DNA from: Bacteroidales bacterium
GTDB lineage: Bacteria; Bacteroidota; Bacteroidia; Bacteroidales; UBA7960
Direction: 5' to 3'
NCBI GenBank assembly: GCA_003554665.1
Contig: PWGY01000280.1
Location: forward strand, 1-10,356
Length of the DNA: 10,356 bases
Positions 6,542-10,356 of the stretch are shown here, piece by piece. A model generated the notes under the pieces. It was not told where the DNA came from. It made no database searches and was given only the letters and a program-made list of their open reading frames with translations. How positions within the stretch are numbered: position 1 is the stretch's first letter; the number at the start of each line of letters is the position of its first letter. The translations under genes and the position numbers were made by a program.

Positions 6542-7375
6542 ATGGAAGAACACATCAGCAGTTTACAAAACCAGCTTGTGAAACACATTGTCAGGCTTCA
6601 GCAGAAATCGGCCGAACGACGCAAGACCGGCATGTTTGTGGCTGAAGGCAGAAGGGAGGTATCTCTGGCTCTCTCTTCCGGAATCCGTTCTGTCCGCCTG
6701 CTCCTTTGCCCTGATATTTATACGGAAGATCCGGCCTATCCGCTTCCTGTCCCTGACCTTCAAACCCTTCCCGTTACCACGGTAAGCCGGACTGTGTATA
6801 ACAAAATGGCCTGGCGGAAAGATACAGAGGGAGTCTTGCTGGTCGGGAAACAGGGAAATATGTCCCTTGAAAGCCTTTCGCTACCTGAATCGCCCCTGCT
6901 GCTGATTATTGAAGGGGTTGAAAAACCGGGCAACCTGGGGGCCATCCTGCGCACTGCCGATGCTGCCGGAGCAGATGCGCTGATTGTGACAGACAGCCGG
7001 ACAGACATCTACAACCCCAATGTCATAAGATCGAGCCTGGGATGTCTTTTTTCCGTTCCTGTAGTCAGCAGCAGCAACCATGAAGTCATTCAATGGCTGA
7101 CCCGGCCTGAAAACTGGAAGGATTCTGTCCCGGTTGTTTATTCTGCACTTTTGCAAACCAGCATCCCTTATGATGAAGCAGATATGACCGGACCTACAGC
7201 CCTTATTTTCGGGGCCGAAGACAAGGGGCTCTCTGACATATGGAGGGCCGCCTCTCACCGGCACATCAGGATCCCAATGACAGGAAAGATTGATTCACTG
7301 AACCTTGCTGCATCTGTTGCTATTCTTACCTTTGAAGCAGTAAGGCAAAGAAGAAGGGCTGCGGGAGAAACCTGA
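6542..7375 (+). CDS. SpoU/TrmH-family RNA 2'-O-methyltransferase
   Basis: This is a SPOUT-fold enzyme that methylates a ribose 2'-OH in tRNA or rRNA using AdoMet; the exact target cannot be read from the sequence. The N-terminal region (about 1-105), starting ISSLQNQLVKHIVRLQQKSAERR and including MFVAEGRREV (31-40), matches the substrate-binding domain of TrmH/RlmB-like proteins. The three SpoU motifs are present: EGVEKPGNLGAILRTADAAG (124-143; Asn131 and Arg137 expected to be catalytic or binding), LIFGAEDKGLS (221-231) and IRIPMTGKIDSLNLAASVAI (242-261). At 277 residues the length is normal. The start at 6542 was chosen because the conserved N-terminus begins there; an upstream in-frame ATG (6476) overlaps the preceding gene. 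It follows the membrane protein by 28 nt, so it is probably the last gene of the operon. Confidence 0.92.
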   Translation: MEEHISSLQNQLVKHIVRLQQKSAERRKTGMFVAEGRREVSLALSSGIRSVRLLLCPDIYTEDPAYPLPVPDLQTLPVTTVSRTVYNKMAWRKDTEGVLLVGKQGNMSLESLSLPESPLLLIIEGVEKPGNLGAILRTADAAGADALIVTDSRTDIYNPNVIRSSLGCLFSVPVVSSSNHEVIQWLTRPENWKDSVPVVYSALLQTSIPYDEADMTGPTALIFGAEDKGLSDIWRAASHRHIRIPMTGKIDSLNLAASVAILTFEAVRQRRRAAGET

Positions 7376-7380
7376 AAGAA

Positions 7381-8547
7381 TCATCCACCTTTGCGCCGCC
7401 TCAGTTCTTTCCTGATCAAAAACAATTCACGGGAAGTCTGCCCGGCCACCGAAGTGTTTTCTTCCGCTCTTCTGATAAGGTAAGGAACCACCGTCTTCAC
7501 CGGGCCGTATGGCACATATTTGCACACGTTATACCCGGCAGAAGCCAGATTATAGGAAATGTGATCACTCATTCCCAGGAGCTGGGCAAAAGAAATATGC
7601 GGATGGTCAGCAGGCAAAGAACTGCTGTTGATCACGTCCGCTGCTTTCAGGCAGCTGATCTCATTGTGGGTGGCAATACACACGGCCACCTCGTCTGCAT
7701 TGGCAAGACAAATGGCCGTCGCTTCATCAAAAGCCTTATCAGTGGCTTCCTTATCGGGGTAGATCGGAGAAGGGTTGCCTTCTTTCCGGGCATGCTCCCG
7801 TTCCTTTTCCATGTATGCACCCCTGACCAGCTTAAAAGCGGGATACACACCTTCCTTTCGACAATTGGCGATGGTTGCGTTCAAATAGGAAAGCCTGTCA
7901 TGCCTGTACATCTGCAACGTATTGAACACAATGGGTTTTTCCCTGTTGTAGCGCAGCATCAGGTCGTCCACCATTCCGTCAACCACTTCCTGGATCCAGG
8001 TTTCTTCAGAATCCACCATTACCGGCACCCCTCTTTTGGCGCCATAGGAAACAATGTGATCAAAGCGGGTTTTTACCCGGTCCATTTCCTGCTGCTCGCT
8101 TTCGGTCAGTGAATGCCCTGCCTGCACTTTTTCGAGCAAAGCCACCCGGGCCAGCCCCGATGGTTTGAATACCGCGTAGGGAATATGTTTATTTTCCACA
8201 GCTTTATCAATGGTAGCCTGTATTTGCTGGCGGGTATATTCAAAATCCTCCTCACTTTCCTTGCCTTCAGCAGAATAATCCAGGATTGTCTGCACATTGG
8301 ACGCCCCCAATTGCTTGATGGTTGGGTCACACTCATCAATGGTCTCACCTCCGCAAAAATGACTGAATACCGTTGGCTTCAGGGCCCAGCTGACAGGCAG
8401 TCTAATTCGGAGTGCCGTGTTCAGTAGAGCAGATCCTGTTTTCACCAATGCATTGCTTCCAACAAGTGTAAACAACCAACGGGCTTTTTTCAGGTCAAAG
8501 TTTTTCTTGTCTCTAAAGGCAATTTCTGTGTTGTCAAAGTCAATCAT
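7381..8547 (-). CDS. Proline dehydrogenase (monofunctional)
   Basis: This FAD enzyme oxidises proline to 1-pyrroline-5-carboxylate, passes electrons to the quinone pool and acts at the membrane face or in the cytoplasm. The 388-residue TIM-barrel protein contains the family motifs: VPVMVDSEETW (174-184), KLVRGAYMEKER (239-250), CIATHN (290-295), YVPYG (344-348) and YLIRRAEENTSVAG (356-369). The two arginines and the Glu in RRAEEN are the expected substrate-binding residues. The length fits stand-alone enzymes, and there is no DNA-binding or P5C dehydrogenase domain as in bifunctional PutA. No P5C dehydrogenase gene is in the window. The gene starts 14 nt after the stress-protein gene and is probably co-transcribed with it. 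It converges with the RNA methyltransferase gene, with 5 nt between the stop codons. Confidence 0.94.
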   Translation of the reverse strand: MIDFDNTEIAFRDKKNFDLKKARWLFTLVGSNALVKTGSALLNTALRIRLPVSWALKPTVFSHFCGGETIDECDPTIKQLGASNVQTILDYSAEGKESEEDFEYTRQQIQATIDKAVENKHIPYAVFKPSGLARVALLEKVQAGHSLTESEQQEMDRVKTRFDHIVSYGAKRGVPVMVDSEETWIQEVVDGMVDDLMLRYNREKPIVFNTLQMYRHDRLSYLNATIANCRKEGVYPAFKLVRGAYMEKEREHARKEGNPSPIYPDKEATDKAFDEATAICLANADEVAVCIATHNEISCLKAADVINSSSLPADHPHISFAQLLGMSDHISYNLASAGYNVCKYVPYGPVKTVVPYLIRRAEENTSVAGQTSRELFLIRKELRRRKGG

Positions 8548-8561
8548 AAACCATCATTCAT

Positions 8562-9479
8562 TTAACCATCAATCCTTTTTTTTCCTGATTTAACAATGAG
8601 ACCCAACGGATCCACAAATGGGGTAACAATCCATTGCCGGTCAAAGTTTGATTCCTCCGCCAGATCCTCACCGCAGGGTGCAATGGTCAGCACCGGAACA
8701 TCCACATTGTCAAGAATCTTTTCGGTATAATTCGGGGAAAAAATTTCCTGGATACGGCCACCCCGCTCCGCAACAATCATAATCAGTTCAGCTTCCACTT
8801 CGGTGGCAAACTCCAATAAAGCCTCAGGCCAGTCCATTCCGGGGTCAACTACCAAATCGGTGGTGACCTTCACATTATTTTCCTCAAACACCCCCGTTAC
8901 ACTTTTAAGCAGTGCTTCCTTATTTATGATTTTGGCCTTGTTTTCATAAGACAGGAATCCGAAAACACGGACTTTTGCATCAAAGAAGCGTGCAAATTTC
9001 ACGGCCTGAATTATTTTCTGGGTGCTTCTCTTTGAAAAATCTATGGGGATCAAAATGTTACGATAGCCAAGGTGGTAATGTTTGTGTTTTACCACCAGTA
9101 CCGGAACACTGGATTTACAAACCATTTTGTAGGCATAACTCTGGGTTAGTTTTGACAAACCCCTTTTCCCGTGCACTCCCATCACAACAAATGAAGGATG
9201 TAGTTTGTCTGCCACTGCCTGGATCACCTTCAAAACGTTACCGGTACGGATCATATAGTTAACCTTTACCCCATGGCTGCCGTCAAGCCAGGCAGCAATA
9301 TGCGAAAGGGAGCGCTCCACGCCAGATTCCTTCTTGCTGAATTTTTCCATTTTTTCTGCCACATGCAGCAACACAATCCGGTAGTTGAACATCCGTGCAA
9401 TGGCCGAAGCATGATCCATGGCATAGCCGGCTGTATCTGAAAAATCAACCGGCACAAGTATGACATCTCTGCGTTTCAT
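8562..9479 (-). CDS. Universal stress protein, two UspA domains
   Basis: The 305-residue cytoplasmic protein has two UspA-type domains: one from ILVPVDFSDTAGYAMDHA (7-24) to VPVLVV (125-130), the second from ILIPIDFSKRSTQKIIQA (142-159) to VPVLTI (261-266). About 40 C-terminal residues (267-305) lie outside either domain. The expected ATP loop (G-x2-G-x9-G-S/T) in domain one reads GVHGKRGLSKLTQSY (101-115), with Ser114 where the third glycine should be. In domain two the corresponding region is VAERGGRIQEIFSPNY (236-251), clearly degenerate. Nucleotide binding is therefore uncertain. The role is likely a stress-related regulator or binding protein, but its partner is unknown. The start follows a promoter-like element at 9509-9516. 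It is the first gene of an apparent operon with proline dehydrogenase, so the two may respond to the same signal. Confidence 0.9.
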   Translation of the reverse strand: MKRRDVILVPVDFSDTAGYAMDHASAIARMFNYRIVLLHVAEKMEKFSKKESGVERSLSHIAAWLDGSHGVKVNYMIRTGNVLKVIQAVADKLHPSFVVMGVHGKRGLSKLTQSYAYKMVCKSSVPVLVVKHKHYHLGYRNILIPIDFSKRSTQKIIQAVKFARFFDAKVRVFGFLSYENKAKIINKEALLKSVTGVFEENNVKVTTDLVVDPGMDWPEALLEFATEVEAELIMIVAERGGRIQEIFSPNYTEKILDNVDVPVLTIAPCGEDLAEESNFDRQWIVTPFVDPLGLIVKSGKKRIDG

Positions 9480-9508
9480 CCTGATTATTTTACCCCTTAA
9501 CGGGAAAA

Positions 9509-9516
9509 TAAAGATA
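9509..9516 (-). promoter_or_regulatory. Likely -7 element for the stress protein/proline dehydrogenase operon
   Basis: On the minus strand this reads TATCTTTA, one base from TAnnTTTG, and it lies about 30 nt upstream of the start codon at 9479. The -33 region falls in the T-run that ends the terminator at 9532-9563, so a strict TTG is not seen. There is no other good candidate in this gap. Confidence 0.45.
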
Positions 9517-9531
9517 CAAAAGTTTCTGATG

Positions 9532-9563
9532 AAAAAAACCGCACCCCGGATGGGATGCGGTTT
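9532..9563 (-). terminator. Intrinsic terminator of the AbgT-family transporter gene
   Basis: On the minus strand AAACCGCATCCC pairs with GGGGTGCGGTTT around the 4-nt loop ATCC. This is a 12-bp stem with a single T-G pair, followed at once by a run of T (seven in all, including the last three of the stem). It sits about 96 nt downstream of the transporter stop codon and just upstream of the stress-protein promoter, so it separates the two transcription units. On the plus strand the T-tail is absent, so it is directional. Confidence 0.88.
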
Positions 9564-9659
9564 ATGTTTCAGAATGAATATGGCAACCTGATCAGCCTGG
9601 CAGCGGAAGAAACCCTGTGCAACCGTAAAGATGCTTTCGCCGCTGACCGGTCAGATTTC

Positions 9660-10356
9660 TTACAGTTCGTAGAACAGTGGTGAACCGGGTCCGATCGGAA
9701 CACCCAGCAATATCCAGATAATCAGCATAACCAGCCAGGTTCCCAGGAAAATAAAGGTATAGGGCAACATGGTGGCAATAATGGTTCCGATACCTGCTCT
9801 TTTATCATACCGCTCCATGAAGGCCACGATCATGGCAAAATAAGACATCATCGGGGCAATCACATTGGTAACACTGTCACCCACACGGTATGCAAGCTGG
9901 GTAAATTCAGGAGAATACCCCAGCAACATAAACATGGGAATAAATACGGGGGCCATGATCGCCCACTTGGCAGAGGCACTCCCTACAACCAGGTTGATAA
10001 ATGCAGCCACAAGAACCAGGGCTATCATCAGCGGGATCCGGCCAAAACCGAGTGAACCGATAAAGTTGGCTCCTTCAATGGCAAAGATCAGCCCCAGGTT
10101 GGTCCAGTTGAAATATGCCACAAACTGGGCGGCAAAGAACACGAGTACAATATAAGTACCGAGGGTAGACATGGACTTACCCATCCCGTTGATCACATCT
10201 TTATTGCTCTCAAGGGTTTTGGCGGCAATACCATAAACAATACCCAAAATGGCTGCAACCATAAAAATGATTGCCACAATACCACTCATAAATGGTGACC
10301 GCAGCAGGTCGCCGGTTTCCGGATCACGCATAAAACCTGAACCGGGTATGGATGAC
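9660..10356 (-). CDS. AbgT-family transporter (5' part outside window)
   Basis: AbgT-family inner-membrane proteins are ion-driven transporters. Characterised members include the p-aminobenzoyl-glutamate importer AbgT of E. coli and the MtrF/YdaH efflux pumps that export sulfonamides or folate breakdown products. The visible 231 residues are the C-terminal part; the family is about 510 long, so roughly half lies beyond the right edge. The frame is open to the edge and includes [20 protein letters not shown], so the ATG at 10331 is an internal methionine. Conserved segments are [20 protein letters not shown] (123-142), GYSPEF (146-151) and [15 protein letters not shown] (155-169), with several membrane helices around them. 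Substrate and direction of transport cannot be told. The 180-bp gap downstream (9480-9659) contains its terminator and the promoter of the next operon, plus nothing else I can support. Confidence 0.93.
   Translation of the reverse strand, partial: SSIPGSGFMRDPETGDLLRSPFMSGIVAIIFMVAAILGIVYGIAAKTLESNKDVINGMGKSMSTLGTYIVLVFFAAQFVAYFNWTNLGLIFAIEGANFIGSLGFGRIPLMIALVLVAAFINLVVGSASAKWAIMAPVFIPMFMLLGYSPEFTQLAYRVGDSVTNVIAPMMSYFAMIVAFMERYDKRAGIGTIIATMLPYTFIFLGTWLVMLIIWILLGVPIGPGSPLFYEL

Noticed and set aside
7561..8112. Long open frame on the plus strand opposite proline dehydrogenase
   Set aside because: The minus-strand frame carries all proline dehydrogenase motifs; the plus-strand translation has no recognisable pattern.
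9643..9654. Perfect 12-bp palindrome CTGACCGGTCAG just after the transporter stop codon
   Set aside because: A palindrome of this length is expected a few times by chance in 10 kb. It has no loop or T-tail, and a true terminator lies further downstream.

Overview
The window looks like an ordinary chromosomal segment of a member of the Bacteroidota, probably a Bacteroidales or Marinilabiliales-type organism. Three things point there: promoters that fit the Bacteroidota pattern (TTG, about 20 nt, TAnnTTTG), weak or absent Shine-Dalgarno sequences, and serC lying near a LuxC-type acyl-CoA reductase gene, an arrangement I recall as common in that phylum. Genes are tightly packed. No intergenic gap exceeds about 190 bp. 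I see no tRNA, rRNA, CRISPR array, insertion sequence or phage gene.

Left part (1-3212). A phosphoserine aminotransferase gene (serC, minus strand) runs off the left edge. Upstream of it, also on the minus strand, is an exported protein of unknown function. Divergent from that gene is a LuxC-family acyl-CoA reductase on the plus strand. The divergent intergenic region holds five exactly spaced copies of a 17-bp repeat (1841-1925). The reductase gene itself carries a separate 21-bp in-frame repeat (3024-3149), which adds a run of seven-residue repeats near the C-terminus.

Middle part (3213-7375). A well-formed Bacteroidota promoter (3290-3320) appears to drive a three-gene plus-strand operon: an exported protein-L-isoaspartate O-methyltransferase, a large membrane protein with a spermidine-synthase-like central domain, and a SpoU/TrmH-type RNA methyltransferase. 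All three belong to AdoMet-binding families or have an AdoMet-fold relative, but the domain in the membrane protein appears to have lost key cofactor and catalytic residues.

Right part (7381-10356, all minus strand). A tandem-domain universal stress protein gene is followed 14 nt later by a proline dehydrogenase gene; together they look like a two-gene operon. Upstream of them a strong intrinsic terminator (9532-9563) ends transcription of an AbgT-family transporter gene that enters from the right edge. The proline dehydrogenase and RNA methyltransferase genes converge with only 5 nt between their stop codons.

I found no clear undescribed multi-gene system. The items most worth a second look are the two unrelated-period tandem repeats around the acyl-CoA reductase, and the pairing of an exported AdoMet-dependent enzyme with a degenerate aminopropyltransferase-like membrane protein.
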